DNA from: Litsea cubeba
Lineage: Eukaryota; Streptophyta; Magnoliopsida; Laurales; Lauraceae
DNA length: 64,000 nucleotides
Direction of reading: 5' to 3'
Assembly (NCBI GenBank): GCA_012931725.1
Contig: CM022949.1
Span: 58,027,922 to 58,091,921 of the forward strand
The translations under genes and the position numbers were made by a program. Below the pieces are notes generated by a model, which saw only the letters and a program-made list of their open reading frames with translations, ran no database searches and was not told the DNA's origin. Positions within the stretch are counted from its first letter, which is position 1; every line of letters begins with the position of its first letter. Of this stretch, positions 23,125 to 34,769 are shown piece by piece.

Positions 23125-23765
23125 AAAAAAATCAGATTTTTCATTTTTGGATTCAAAATTGAGAAACTTTGATCCTTTCCCTTCTGGGCACTGGCGCTCG
23201 CGGAAATCGCCGAGACCGTGTTCGGATCAGGGGTTGGGCCATTGTTTCTCTTCGATGAGTTCATTAAAAAATAAAAAATAAAAATATAAAAAAGTAAAAA
23301 ATCAGATTTTTCATTTTTGGATTCAAAATTGAGAAACTTTGATCCTTTCCCTTCTGGGCACTGGCGCTCGCGGAAATCGCCGAGACCGTGTTCGGATCAG
23401 GGGTTGGGCCATTGTTTCTCTTCGATGAGTTCATTAAAAATCTAAAAAAAAATATATATATAAAAAAAAGTAAAAAATCAGATTTTTCAATTTGGATTCA
23501 AAATTGAGAAACCTTGATCCGTTCCTATCGTTCATCGCGCTTGCAGAAATGTTGAGCCTGTTCGACTAAGGTTTTGGGCCATTGTTTCTCTTCGATGAGT
23601 TCATTAAAAATCTAAAAAAATATATATATATATATAAATTTAGATTTCTCAATTTGGATTCAAAATTGAGAAACCTTGATCCGTTCCTATCGTTCATCGC
23701 GCTTGCAGAAATGTTGAGCCTGTTCGACTAAGGTTTTGGGCCATTGTTTCTCTTCGATGAATTCA
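23125..23765 (+). repeat. Leader tandem repeats of G2 (4 units, two types)
   Basis: Units near 23125 and 23305 are of the CTGGGCACTGGCGCTCGCGG type. Units near 23480 and 23640 are of the CATCGCGCTTGCAGAAATG type. Both types end in TTCTCTTCGATGAGTTCATT, and short TA runs separate the later units. Degenerate versions continue downstream near 24235 and 24390. Confidence 0.9.
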
Positions 23766-24868
23766 TAAAAATAAAAAAAAAATATAAAAAAAAAAAGAGA
23801 TAGACCACTAAGGTTAAACCAACTGTGTTCTTTGATCATGGTTGATTCAAAGAAAAGCCTTGTCCAGAGTGTGGAGACAGCTTGACTGTTCTAGGCAAGG
23901 GTCCTCCAAACGGGTTCATTAAGTAATCCTACCCTTACCTGGGGGCAATTCTATCAATCAAGATTTCATAAGACCGGGTTAGGAGGCCTATGTGTACTCT
24001 CTCGTCTTTTAAATAATTTTTTTTCAAAAATAAAATTTTTAAAAATAAAAATTTTAAAATAAAAAATAAAAAAAAATTTCAAAAAAAAAATTCTTAAAAA
24101 AGAAAAAATAATAAAAATAAATAAATAAAAAAAAAGATTTAAAAAAAAAAAAAAAAAAAATCTTCAAAAAGCTTCAAAAAAAAAAAAACTTCCGTCATTT
24201 TGGGTTTAGATTAGAGAAATCTTGGTCTTCTCCTTTTTGAGCACTGGCGCTCGCGGAAATCGCTGAGCCCGTGTTCAGATTGGAGTGCCTTTTGCTCTCT
24301 TTGATGAACCCGATATTGGCCTTTCAAAAAAAAAAAAAACTCGTCATTTTAGATTCAGATCTGAGAAATCATGGTTCATTTCTTTCTGAGCACTGGCGCT
24401 CGCGGAAATCGCCGAGACCGTGTTCAGATTGGAATCCCATCTGCTCTCTTTGATGAATCCAATCTTGACCTTTCAAAACAGAGAATCTCATCTCATAGAT
24501 GCGGTCTCAAAACATTTGTGTCTAGCGGTACTAGTACGCCCTTTCAGGGTCTACTGTATTGCGACCGGCACATCTGTAACTCCAACTTTATATTCTTCTT
24601 ACCTCGAGCAAGCTCTGCTTCTCGATAAGTCGAATTTAAGTTCACAATTGCTTCTAGCAGTCACTGGGATGCCCATTCTGGGTTTACCATACCTGCGATC
24701 AGAACAATTGTACCCTCTATGGCATTTTGCCTTCCTCATATTGCTTGGGTCATCTACCTCGAGCAATTTGAAAAGACGAAACCATAGAACTTCCCATTTA
24801 TGATCATTATATTCTTGTGATTACTAATGGATGTGGTCTTGTTTCAGAAATTTTCGAAAAAACTAACA
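23766..24868 (+). other. Leader of G2 downstream of the repeats
   Basis: It contains the block conserved in G0 and G1 (23798-24010), a long A/T-rich stretch with poly-A runs, two degenerate repeat units, and a conserved segment ending in TTGTTTCAG (AG at 24846-24847), a plausible 3' splice site 21 bases before the gag ATG. The open frame 24420-24803 overlaps it. A shorter, shifted version exists in G1, so I do not accept it as a gene. Confidence 0.55.
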
Positions 24869-26212
24869 ATGGCAGCTTCACTAACCATTACTTTCGACGA
24901 AAACAAGCACCAACTCATGCTTCAACAGAAGCAAACCACGCGCACCTACAAGCGCCCCATCAGCTGCCGAAGTGTCAACTCCCTCGGCAACTCTCTGAAC
25001 TCCGGGTCGACCTCGACTCCCCGGACTATCGTCTTTGGGATGCTGGGACCATTCCCACTTCCTGAGGAACAAACTGCTCCCTCCAAGAAGCAGAAACTCG
25101 CCTCTCAACGTGTCACTACCGTGACACCAAAGGCGAGCACCAGAAGGCCTGAAGCCCGTGGCAGCCCCACGAAGCCTCAACCTGCAAACAACCAGGTCTA
25201 CCCCAAGACTTGGTCCCCAAGACCTTCACCAAAACAGAGAAGGTCCCATACATCCACTAAGCCAGCATTCCTGGCCCCACTCAAGGAGAACCAGTTCTAT
25301 CCTCTTGCTTACATGAAAGAGGAGAGACCCATCTCCAACCTGACTTCCAAGTCATCCCAGCATGAGCCGGCTTGTTCCTACAAGCCCAAAATCAAGTCAT
25401 GCATCACAAGGCCTCCACAAGCACCTGCTAAGGCCTACAAACCTGCAGTTCGACCCTTCATCTCTACAGGGGCCGAACTTCAAAAATTCAAAGCTTCGCT
25501 GCAACAGGCGAAGGATAGGGTTCGCATCCTGTCCTTGCCCAGCTACAGAGAAGACAGGCTCGGCTGCTGCGCCCGAGGGAGCACATCCTTCATCGTCAAA
25601 GCCCAGTCAGAGCTGACCGAAGCTCAAATTGCCCGTCGTGTACGCCGCCGCGCGTCATACCGACAAAAGAGACTACAGAAGCAAAGGACCCAGCCTCCCA
25701 CACTTCAAGTCTCTCCCAAATGGGTCGAAAAAGAAAGACCCAACCAAGTTGCTGCCGTCCATATGGTTGGAAAAACCAGAAGGCGCCAAAAATCAGCAAC
25801 AAAAATCCATGTCCGACGTCCAATGACCCGCAGCGTCTCAAGGACAAGAAGACATTCAGAAGAATCCCCTGCTCCTTCAAGCAAAGGACAGCAGAGTGAT
25901 CCTTCCTCAAGCTCTTCTTCAAAAAGAATGAGCCCCAGCTCAGTCACCAGGACAGTTTGTTCATTCGAATCACGAAGGATGAATGTCTTGGCTACAAATT
26001 CTGAGCCACCACCCCACAATCCACCTCCAGAAGATGCGATCACCCGCATCCAGCAGTTGGAACAGGGCCAGCAGAGGATTGAAACTCTGATGGAAAACCT
26101 TCTCCTCGCCTTCCAAAATCAGGCGAACAATGAACCTCCTCCGAATCATCAAGACGACGAGGTAAATAAAGAAGAAAATGAGTCACGCGCCCTTACCAAA
26201 AAGGACGTAGAC
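24869..26212 (+). pseudogene. gag: G2 gag, N-terminal Arg/Ser/Pro-rich part
   Basis: The start was chosen at the ATG at 24869 (MAASLTITFDENKH) because G1 conserves it with the same AACAATGG context; the in-frame upstream ATG at 24827 has no counterpart in G1. About 448 codons are open, with basic stretches such as RRVRRRASYRQKR and RRPMTRSVSRTRR and a low-complexity Ser run. No known enzymatic motif is visible. A one-base deletion after 26212 (relative to G1) throws the frame, and the capsid part continues in another frame. A long basic N-terminal extension before the gag core fits a large Tat-type Gag, but its job is not known to me. Confidence 0.8.
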
Positions 26213-27529
26213 GTATCCTCGCCAAAGCAAAAGAAGAGGATATACTCAAAGAGCATGGGATCAAGCCACCATATCCCTTATGGATGGACTCGGTCCCGTT
26301 CCCCACCAAATTCAAGCATCCTACTCTCCAAACGTATACGGGGAAAGGATCAGCCAGACAGCACGTCATCCACTTCAAGATCCTGACGGGAGCTATTGCG
26401 GATCAAGATGCACTCAAGATTCACCTCTTTGCAAGTACCCTAAAAGGTACAGCCTTCGATTGGTACTCCACTCTGCCGGAGGACTCAATCCAAAACTGGG
26501 CCATGCTAGAGACACGCTTCCTGACTCACTTCAAAGGTGAGGATCACCCCGCTACTATGGCTCAGCTGTGCAGCCTAAAACAGGGGGAGAATGAATCAAC
26601 ATATGACTTCATTCACAAGTGGAAAGCAATGACATACAAATGCTCTGATGTATTGCCACAAGCGTCGCTAGTCGACATCTGCCGAAACAACATGAGAGCC
26701 AGAATCCGCTCCATGATCATCGGCAACAAATCAAAAAACCTGGGAGAACTCCTAGAAGCTTCCATGGAAGCTGAAACGGTGATTAAAGACCTCAACAGTC
26801 AGAAATCATCAAGAAAGGAGCCAACCGCCATTGCAACCTCTAAACCAAAGAAGAAAGAGGTCCTCAATGTGCAGACCAAGCCAGCTCCTCAGCCACCAAA
26901 GAAAGCTGAAAACAAAGCTGCTGGTAAGAGACCTGAACTCTCTGATGCCTTCAAAGAACGAGTAGAGAAGAAATACCCGTTTGATGAAGATGTTGATGAA
27001 ATCTTCGGGGCTCTTGTGGCAAACGGCAAGCTCACCTTGCCTGAACCAAAAAGACCGGGTGATGTTGGCAAAACCAACGATCCTCGGTACTGTCCATACC
27101 ACCAGATGATCTCGCATCCTCTCAATCAATGCTTCGTTGTGAGAGAGAAAATAAATGAGATGTGGAAAAACGGAGTCATCACCTTTGACAAAAACTATGG
27201 GTCTGCCTCCGTCAACATGGTGACATGTGGACAAACATCAAGATCACCGAAGAAGAAGATCACTACTTCCTTCAAGGTGATAAACTCAATCGAAGCGTCC
27301 GAGGAACTGGTTCCTTACCCGACACCAGACGGACAACCGATATGGGTACATCCCGATCTCCTGGAAGATGAAAATTGGGAGGTCGTGAAAATAAAGCCTA
27401 CAGCTCAACAGCGAAGGCAGGCTAGGAAACATCTCCTCAAGCTCAAACGGCAAGAGAAGACCCAGCCAAAACTAGAGGTCAAAGAAAAGGCAGAGGCTTC
27501 CTCTACCGCTTCACTGGAGGTAACAAAAA
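26213..27529 (+). pseudogene. gag: G2 gag capsid-like core and zinc-knuckle-like motif
   Basis: This segment carries the retrotransposon gag family region (HFKILTGAIADQDALK, FDWYSTLPEDSIQNWAML, QGENESTYDFIHKWKAM; about 26360-26640), which builds the virus-like particle. At 27091-27132 the spacing CX2HX4HX4C (CPYHQMISHPLNQC) resembles a zinc knuckle in which His replaces the second Cys. It would bind RNA. An inserted G at 27530 shifts the frame and produces a stop at 27577-27579. The upstream join at 26212/26213 is also shifted, so no single Gag could be made from this copy. Confidence 0.9.
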
Positions 27530-28907
27530 GCATCCCTTCCAGAGACTTCAAAGGGGGTAAGGAAATTCACTCTCAGTGATTTCATGCCACCTCAATTTAA
27601 AGAAGCCATGCAGGAGGCATCATACTCTTGCAATTCAGTAGTTGGATTCTCCATTGATGGATACGAATCCAGCAACACCGATGATGGATTCGAATCCAAC
27701 TACACAGATGAGTGGGAGGAGTCCCTTGAAACAGGAGAATATCTCTCCGATGAAGAATGGGTTCCTGAGTCTCATCTTATGCCAGTAATCTGGTATAACC
27801 CCCTACAGCCACAAGGATCCTGGTCTAATGATGAAGAAGACCAAGAGGCTGTACAAGAAAATGCTGCTGACCCAGCACCTCTCATCACTCCAGTGGAAAT
27901 CAACAATGTTGAGCCACAAAGAGATGATGAAGAAGAAGATCCGGCTCCCATACCTGATCTTGAAGAATATGCAAGGATCTTGCAGCGACTCGCTCTAGAA
28001 CAAGAGCAAGAACGTGTCAACGAGCCTCCTCGCAATCCAGAGCCTGAAGTCCCTGAAGACCACCAGGTACATCCTCCCTTAACTCCTGAAAATGGAGAAA
28101 ATTGCTGGATAGACGATCCTCTCACATCCGAGGATGAGTCTGACTCCGATCAGGCAACGTCTCCCGTCAGAGCTTCCTGTAATGTGATAATTCGGGATTA
28201 TAGCTCTTCCGAAGCATCGTCTGATGAGAGCACTTACACTCCGGCGACGCCTAGCAATGTATCTTCTGGAGCCACCTCGTCTCACGTGACTTTCACTGAG
28301 ATGACACCCTCTCAGGTTTCTTCTCCTGAGACTGTGACTTCAAAGTTCACACCCTTCCTGACTGAAGAATTCCCAGCCATTGATGCTTGGGACGATGAAT
28401 TAGTCAACGAAGAAGAAAGATTGCTGGATGCTGTTCAGGACTTGTTCCCGGAAAATGCTCCATGCAACACAATCACTGAGGATGGTAACTCTGCTGCTGA
28501 TGCATCCTCAGCAAATGAAAAACGACAGCCTCTTGATCCTGAAGACAATCTTCCAAACGAAGACCCTTCTCAAGAAGCTCTCGAAGTTGGTAGAGGCACC
28601 CGCTCTGGCCGGGACTACCACAAAAATTACAACCAATCTTCCTTTACATATGTAAATCCTTCGGGAAAAGATGTTGTAAGCGCCCCTAGTGGCAACAATG
28701 GTGAACATGCAGGCCCTAAGGAGGCTTTCAAGTATGACTTGATTGAACACTTCAAGCACATACCTGCACGTCTGCACATCCTAGATTTGTTGCGAATGTC
28801 TCCGCACACTCGTGATAATCTCATCTCAGAATTACAAAAACTGAATGAGGATGTCGACAAACATGCCCCGCAAGTCCTCCAAATTGAAATGGATTACCGG
28901 GTCAAAA
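27530..28907 (+). pseudogene. G2 acidic linker between gag and protease
   Basis: An open stretch of about 460 codons, strongly acidic and Ser/Thr-rich, with WSNDEEDQEAVQ, repeated Ser-Asp-Glu runs and the segment FKYDLIEHFKHIPARLHILD near its end. That FKHIPARL-like segment before protease is conserved between G1 and G2. There are no catalytic motifs. A one-base deletion near 28907 leads the frame into an alternative tail ending at 29173, while the protease continues in another frame. Confidence 0.75.
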
Positions 28908-29781
28908 CTCAGAAGCCTCCTCAAAGGGAGAAAAGAAGAAAATTGAGGGATCATGCATTGAATGCCTCTCGGTTAAAAAAGCAGCCAGTGCAACCATCGC
29001 CTTCACAAAGGACGACCTCCTACTTGGCGAAACCAGGCATAACCGACCCCTGTACTTCACAGGGTATATCAAGGAAATGCCTATGCATAGAGTTCAGATC
29101 GACCCAGGTTCTGCACTCAACCTCATCTCCACATCGGCTCTTGAAGAGTTGGGCATCCCACCTAGCAAACTGAGCCACACATCTGTATCTATCTTTGGAT
29201 ACGATGGGAGTACTCAAAGGCCTATCGGCAAAATCAGGTTCAAATTGCAGATAGGTGATCTTATCTCTGAGGTCACAGTGTATGCAATAAAGACCCCTTC
29301 ATGCTACAACATCCTTCTCGGACGCCCTTGGATCCATGAGAATGGTGTTGTCCCTTCAACTCTACATCAATGCATCAAGTTTGTTGGCGACGACGGCATG
29401 ATACATCGAGTCTTTGCGGACAGAAAACCCTTCAAAGGTAAAGAAATCCACTTCGCAGACTCACAAATGTATGAAGGTGAAAAAGAAGAAGAGGAGAAGC
29501 ATACAGCATCCTTTGCCGAAAATCTCCAGAAAGATAAAGGCAAAGCTCCTCAACAATCACCGGAAGAAAACAAACCATCCGGTAAATCTGAAGAGAGCAT
29601 GCAAACTCCCTTCATCATCTCCCTCAAATCTTCAAAGCCTTTGGTCATCACAACTAAAGTGAAGAAGGCAAAACAAAAGCCTGGGGGCAAATTTGTTGTC
29701 TCTTTCGTGTCTATCATGCAAGACACGGACTCAGATTCAGAGCCAGAAGACGACACATCGTCAAGCCAAGCCGACACTTAG
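28908..29781 (+). pseudogene. pol: G2 protease region (active site changed)
   Basis: Retropepsin-type aspartic protease, which would cut Gag-Pol into mature proteins. The segment reads MHRVQIDPGSALNLI: the catalytic triad is Asp-Pro-Gly at 29101-29109, against Asp-Ser-Gly at the same place in G1. Downstream, LGRPWIHENGVVPSTLHQC is the usual C-terminal protease region, followed by a Lys/Glu-rich linker. It ends at a TAG (29779-29781) where G1 has CAG. The Ser to Pro change alone should abolish activity. Confidence 0.9.
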
Positions 29782-30619
29782 CAAGTTCAGCCTGCTCTTA
29801 CTCCAATGGAGACAACTTCTGACATAGAAGATCCTACGTCAGCTTCCTTCGTTGTTCCAGCAACTTCAGCAAAGGAAAAGCCGATCTTCTTCCATAGATC
29901 GGATGCTTCTTCATCAAACTCCATGCTTGAACCTTTCCAAAATAAAGGTACGCCTCAACTATCCTTATACAGTTCTGTGGCACAAGCTATTATGAAGAAA
30001 ATGGGCTATGACGCTCAAAACCCAGTCAGTTTGGGAGAAGGACGCGGTATTCTCACGCCATTGGGGCCCGTCTTGACCAAAAGCCAGCTGGAAGATTGGA
30101 GACTCTACGGCTATGTAGAAAAGTCTTCACACGGGTTAGGGTATGATCCTGACACTCCCTTTAGACAGTTGACACAAAGGCTTAAAAGTCAATATACTGA
30201 CCAAGCCTCAACATCTCAAGTCCATGAAGACATCGATCTCCCTGGATATCTCTTTGATGAGTCACCTGACAAAGATCCAGGAAGCTCATCCAATTGGCAC
30301 GATTTCTCCGAAAATGAAGAGGAGTTGTCCGATGGCACAGACGTGTGGACTTTTGACCCAGAAGAACCCTCATCTCCAAAAGAAGTAGCCTACTTCGACT
30401 CGGTTTCAACAAGCGATTGGGATCATCTCATAGCAAGCCTTGGGAAAATTACCGATCAAGAAGACCCGTGGAAAGGAACAAAACCTTGGTCTGGAAATGC
30501 CCTTGAAACCCCAGAAGGTTTCGTTGAGCTGGAAGCCTCCGAAAATATTGTGGAGGAACCACCTTCGAACCTTCCAACAGAAGATCCTGTTCAAAAGATA
30601 GACTTGGGAACACCAGATA
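29782..30619 (+). pseudogene. pol: G2 linker between protease and RT
   Basis: It follows in the same frame as the protease after the TAG. It includes LSLYSSVAQAIMKKMGYD and LGEGRGILTPLGPVL, a G-patch-like stretch that many plant Ty3/gypsy polyproteins carry between protease and RT. A one-base deletion near 30619 (relative to G1) throws the frame just before RT and gives a stop at 30637-30639. Confidence 0.7.
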
Positions 30620-31358
30620 CCCACGTCCTGTATTCATAAGCAAGAATATAAAGGATGATGAGTTACCCGAGTATATCGCTTTTCTTCGTGAGTTCGTTGA
30701 TTGCTTTGCATGGTCTTACGCTGAAATGCCAGGTTTAGACCCCAAAATAGCAGTTCACAAACTCAATCTTCAAGAAGACATCAAGCCTGTCAAGCAAGGC
30801 CAAAGAAGATTCCGTCCAGATGTGATGGATAAAATTGAACAAGAAGTTCAAAAACTCAAAAGCGTCGGCTTCATCCGTGAGGAACAACATCCTGAATGGT
30901 TGGCCAACATTGTCCCCATGACAAAGAAAAATGGGCAGATCAGGGTCTGTATTGATTATAGAGACCTGAATGGGGCATGCCCAAAAGATGAATTTCCGCT
31001 CCCCATACCAGAGGTAATGATTGATAATACCTGTGGATTCGAGCGAATGACATTCATGGATGGTTTCTCTGGCTACAATCAGATAAAGATGCATCCTGAG
31101 GATGAAAAACATACATCATTTCGAACCCCATTTGGCGTGTATTGCTACACTGTCATGCCATTTGGTCTGAAGAATGCTGGTGCCACATATCAGAGGGCTA
31201 TGATGAAAATATTCCAAGATATGCAGCACAAGACGGTTGAATGTTACGTTGATGACCTCGCCGTCAAAAGCAAAAGAAAAGAGGATCATCTCGAAAACCT
31301 TCGAGAAGTCTTCCTCCGGCTTCGCAAACACAAACTGCGAATGAATCCATTGAAATGA
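30620..31358 (+). pseudogene. pol: G2 reverse transcriptase (fingers/palm)
   Basis: Ty3/gypsy-type RT, which copies the element RNA into DNA. The order of motifs is FRPDVMDKIEQEVQKL, KKNGQIRVCIDYRDLN, FMDGFSGYNQIKM, FRTPFGVYCYTVMPFGL, then the catalytic YVDD at 31245-31256. The core is well preserved. It is cut by a TGA at 31356-31358 where G1 has TGC (Cys), between palm and thumb. Upstream it lacks a frame link to the protease because of the deletion near 30619. Confidence 0.92.
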
Positions 31359-32112
31359 TTCTTCGGCGTCTCGTCGGGTAAGTTCCTCGGATTCTTAGTT
31401 CGGAAAGCTGGAATAGAGCTTGACCCCATAAAAGTCAAAGCCATTCTAGAAATGCCCTCTCCAAGAACCTTGAGAGAACTCAAAGGGCTCCAAGGGAGAT
31501 TGGCCTACATCAGACGGTTCATCTCCAATCTTTCGGGGAAATGCCGTCCATTCTCCCGGTTGATGAAAAAAGGTGTAAACTTTGTCTGGGATGCTGACTG
31601 TGAAGCTGCTTTCCAAGACATCAAGTCATACCTGACAAAACCTCCAGTGTTAGCTGCTCCTACCACTGGAAAACCATTCATCTTGTACACAAGAGCCCTT
31701 GATCACTCTCTGGGAGCTCTGCTTGCACAAGAAAATGATCAAAGAAAAGAAGCTGCTCTATATTACCTCAGCCGCATGCTAGTAGGTGCAGAGCATCGCT
31801 ACTCTCCAGTCGAGAAAGAATGTCTTGCAGTGATGTTCGCCGTACAAAAGCTGCGTCACTACTTGCTTTCCAACACAGTCTACCTGGTCTCGAGGGTCAA
31901 CCTCTTGAAGGTCCTTGTCACAAAGGCAGGTTCTCTCAATGCTCGACTGGCAAAATGGTCCATCCTTCTGTCACAATTTGATATTAGGTATGTACCACAA
32001 AAAGCAATCAAAGGGCAAGCTCTAGCAGACTTCCTCGCAGAGCATCCATTGCCTAAAGATTCTCCACTAAGAGATGATCTCCCAGACGAACCAGTCTACA
32101 ATGTGGAGACTT
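31359..32112 (+). pseudogene. pol: G2 RT thumb and Ty3-type RNase H (degenerate)
   Basis: The same frame continues after the TGA through FLGFLVRKAGIELDP and PSPRTLRELKGLQGRLAYIR (RT connection), then RNase H with LYTRALDHSLGALLAQ and PVEKECLAVMFAVQKLRHY. At the third catalytic position, where related elements have SRxDP, both G1 and G2 read VSRVNLL, so Asp is replaced by Asn in the family. The segment ends KAIKGQALADFLAEHP, the usual link to the second RNase H in Tat elements. Confidence 0.85.
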
Positions 32113-32550
32113 TCTCACAAAGTGCCTCCTGGGACATGTACTTTGACGGTGCAACCAGGACAAATGAAAAAAGACAGCTGATCTCGGGAGTTGGCATCCT
32201 CTTTGTTAGCCCCGACAAATACATGATTCCACACGCTTTCTCGCTACTGGAACCATGCACAAACAATGCAGCTGAATATCAAGCTCTGATCTTAGGATTG
32301 GAACTCGCCATCGAATCCGGTATCACTATGCTGGAAGTCTTTGGAGACTCTCAACTGATCGTCAACCAGATGAATCAGAAATTTGAAGTCAGGAAGCCAG
32401 ATTTGTTGCCCTACTACAACAAGGCACAATCACTTCTGCAAAAGTTTGACATCTGTCACATCACCCACATTCGTAGAGGTGAAAACATACGTGCAGATGC
32501 CCTAGCCGGACTTGCCGCATCCATGGCAATCCACGAAGGGGAAAACATGC
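32113..32550 (+). pseudogene. pol: G2 archaeal-type RNase H domain
   Basis: A second RNase H, the hallmark of Tat-lineage plant elements. Catalytic residues are visible in order: Asp in MYFDGATR (codon 32145-32147), Glu in NNAAEYQALILGLELAIE, Asp in VFGDSQLIVNQM, and Asp in IRADALAGLAAS. It would degrade RNA in RNA:DNA hybrids during reverse transcription and could take over from the weakened first RNase H. This part itself is undamaged, but the polyprotein is broken on both sides. Confidence 0.9.
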
Positions 32551-33924
32551 AAATCACAGTGTGCGAAAGAAGAATCCTTCCTCCTCTTAACACACACCAA
32601 GCAGTTGCTGAATGCCACCAAGTGGTCGGAAGTCGGATTTCAATCCTTCAAACTTCAATTGGCGACTGGAGGGATCCGTTCATTGATTACATTATGTTCG
32701 GAATCCTACCTGAAGATCCAAAAGAACGGGTAAGCATCCAAAGGCGAACCCCAAGCTTCCATTTGGATATTCCTTCAAAAATCCTTTACAGGAAATCCTT
32801 CAACGGAGTACTTCTACGCTGCTTGTCACAACAAGAGGCTGAAGAAACACTCAAAGAAGTTCATACTGGTCTTTGTGGAGCTCATCAGGCTGGACCTAAG
32901 CTCTATGATCAGATAAAAAGGTTAGGATATTACTGGCCTACCATGATAGCTGACGCAATGCAATTTGCTAAGCGCTGCCAACAATGCCAAGTTCATGGAG
33001 ATTACATTCACATGCCTCCAGAATGGCTGCATCCTACAGCGATCTCATGGCCTTTCGAAGCCTGGGGTATGGACATCATAGGTCCTATTTCTCCCCCTTC
33101 AAGCAAAGGTCATCGCTTCATCTTCGCCGCTACGGATTACTTCTCCAAGTGGTCAGAAGCATTTGCGTTTAACGAAATGAAGACCTCATCAGTCATTCAG
33201 TTCCTACGCACCAACATCATTTGTCGTTTCGGCATACCCAAAAGATTCGTCCATGATAACGGACCACAGTTCCGGGATCATCGATTCTACAGGTTCTGCG
33301 ACAAATACAAAATTCAAAGCTGTCCTTCGACTCCATACAATCCGGCAGCAAACGGGTTAGCAGAAGCTTTCAACAAGACACTCTGCAAAATCCTCAAAAA
33401 AAATGGTCTCTAATCACAAAAGAGACTGGAGCGACAAAATGTCTGAAGCTTTATGGGCCTATCGAACCACCGTTCGAGGACCAACCCATAGCACACCATT
33501 CTCCTTGGTCTATGGATGCGAAGCTGTCGTGCCCTTGGAAGTACAAATTCCTTCCTTGAGGGTATCCTTGCAAAATGACATGACTCAAGAAAGCAATGTC
33601 AAATTGCGGCTCCATGAGCTGGACAATCTCGATGAGAGATGGCTCGAAGCTCAACAAAGCATTGAACTTTACCAAGCACGTATGGCAGGATCTTTCGATA
33701 AAAAGGTCAGGCAACGTGCCTACAAAAAGAATGACTTGGTTCTTGCGGTAAAAAGACCAATGGTCTTCGCTCATAAGTCCAAAGGCAAATTTGAGCCAAA
33801 ATGGGAGGGACCCTACGTCATCGACAAAGTTTTCTCTAATGGCGCATACGCACTCCTAAACATGGAAGGTGACAGATGTATGCTGCCCATCAATGGCAAG
33901 TTCTTAAAGCGGTACTACCCTTGA
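32551..33924 (+). pseudogene. pol: G2 integrase (C-terminal frameshift)
   Basis: The integrase has an N-terminal zinc-binding HHCC region (His in VHTGLCGAH near 32862, CQQC near 32978), then the DDE catalytic core: Asp at 33072-33074 (MDIIGP), Asp at 33255-33257 (HDNGPQF) and Glu at 33363-33365 (LAEAFNK). The last two are spaced D-X35-E. A run of eight A at 33396-33403 (seven in G1) shifts the frame and gives a stop at 33411-33413. The C-terminal domain (KFEPKWEGPYVIDKVF) continues in another frame to TGA at 33924. It would insert the cDNA into the host genome. There is no chromodomain, as expected for the Tat lineage. Confidence 0.92.
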
Positions 33925-34299
33925 AGACTTACCCAACTGGGTAAGAGCAATGCCTGTATGGCCAAAACCAGTTTCCAGGTACACGCTCGCTAAACCCACC
34001 ATTTTTTAGAATTTTCATATCAAATGTTGAGATTTCTAGAAATCTAAAACAATGCTTACTTTCATCGTTTCATTGTTCAAAAAAAATATATATATATCCA
34101 AGTTTAGGAACCTTTCCCTAACTTGACCAAAATTTTCAACCCTTGAACCCAAAACTCATGGTTTGAAACAAAATCCGGATTCAGGGATTTCCACCCTAGT
34201 CCACCCTGCCTTTTACCGCCAAAATGGTTTTAGGTCAAAACTTATGACCCTCGTGTCTTTAAACAAAAAAAAAAATGGTTTTTCAAAAACCACGAGGAA

Positions 34300-34760
34300 G
34301 CGACGCTTAGTCGATACTCGCACAAATCGGAAGCAAGCGAACCACGTTCGACACTTCCAAAAACGCAGGGAAGCGACATTTCGTCGATACTTGCAAAATC
34401 CAAAACTGTGGAGATGCAACATTTCAGTTGATATTCACAACCCAAAGGTTAAAAAAAAAAGAAACCTAAAAAAAAAAAAAAAACTGTGGAGACGCAACAT
34501 TTCAGTTGATATCCATAACCCAAAGGTTCGAGAAAACCACAAATTTCAAAAATCGTGGGGAAACGACATCAAGTCAGTACCCGCAAAACCAAAATTTTTG
34601 AAAAGCAAGGATGCGACATTTCATCGATACTTGCACCCAAATCCGCGAGGATGCGACATTCCATCGATACTCGCAACCGAATGAGCAAGGATGCGACATT
34701 CCATCGATACTTGCAAGAACATTCAGCAGGGAGGCGACTTTTAGTCGATACTTGCATTTT
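34300..34760 (+). repeat. Degenerate 27-bp motif array, 3' noncoding part of G2
   Basis: About nine spaced copies of a motif close to GGATGCGACATTCCATCGAT followed by ACTTGCA. They start near 34305 and are cleanest at 34610-34700. The same array occurs in G1 near 58485-58930. It lies downstream of pol and upstream of the end of the antisense gene. The intervening stretch 33925-34299 is AT-rich without other signals. Confidence 0.85.
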
Positions 34761-34769
34761 TTGAAAACC

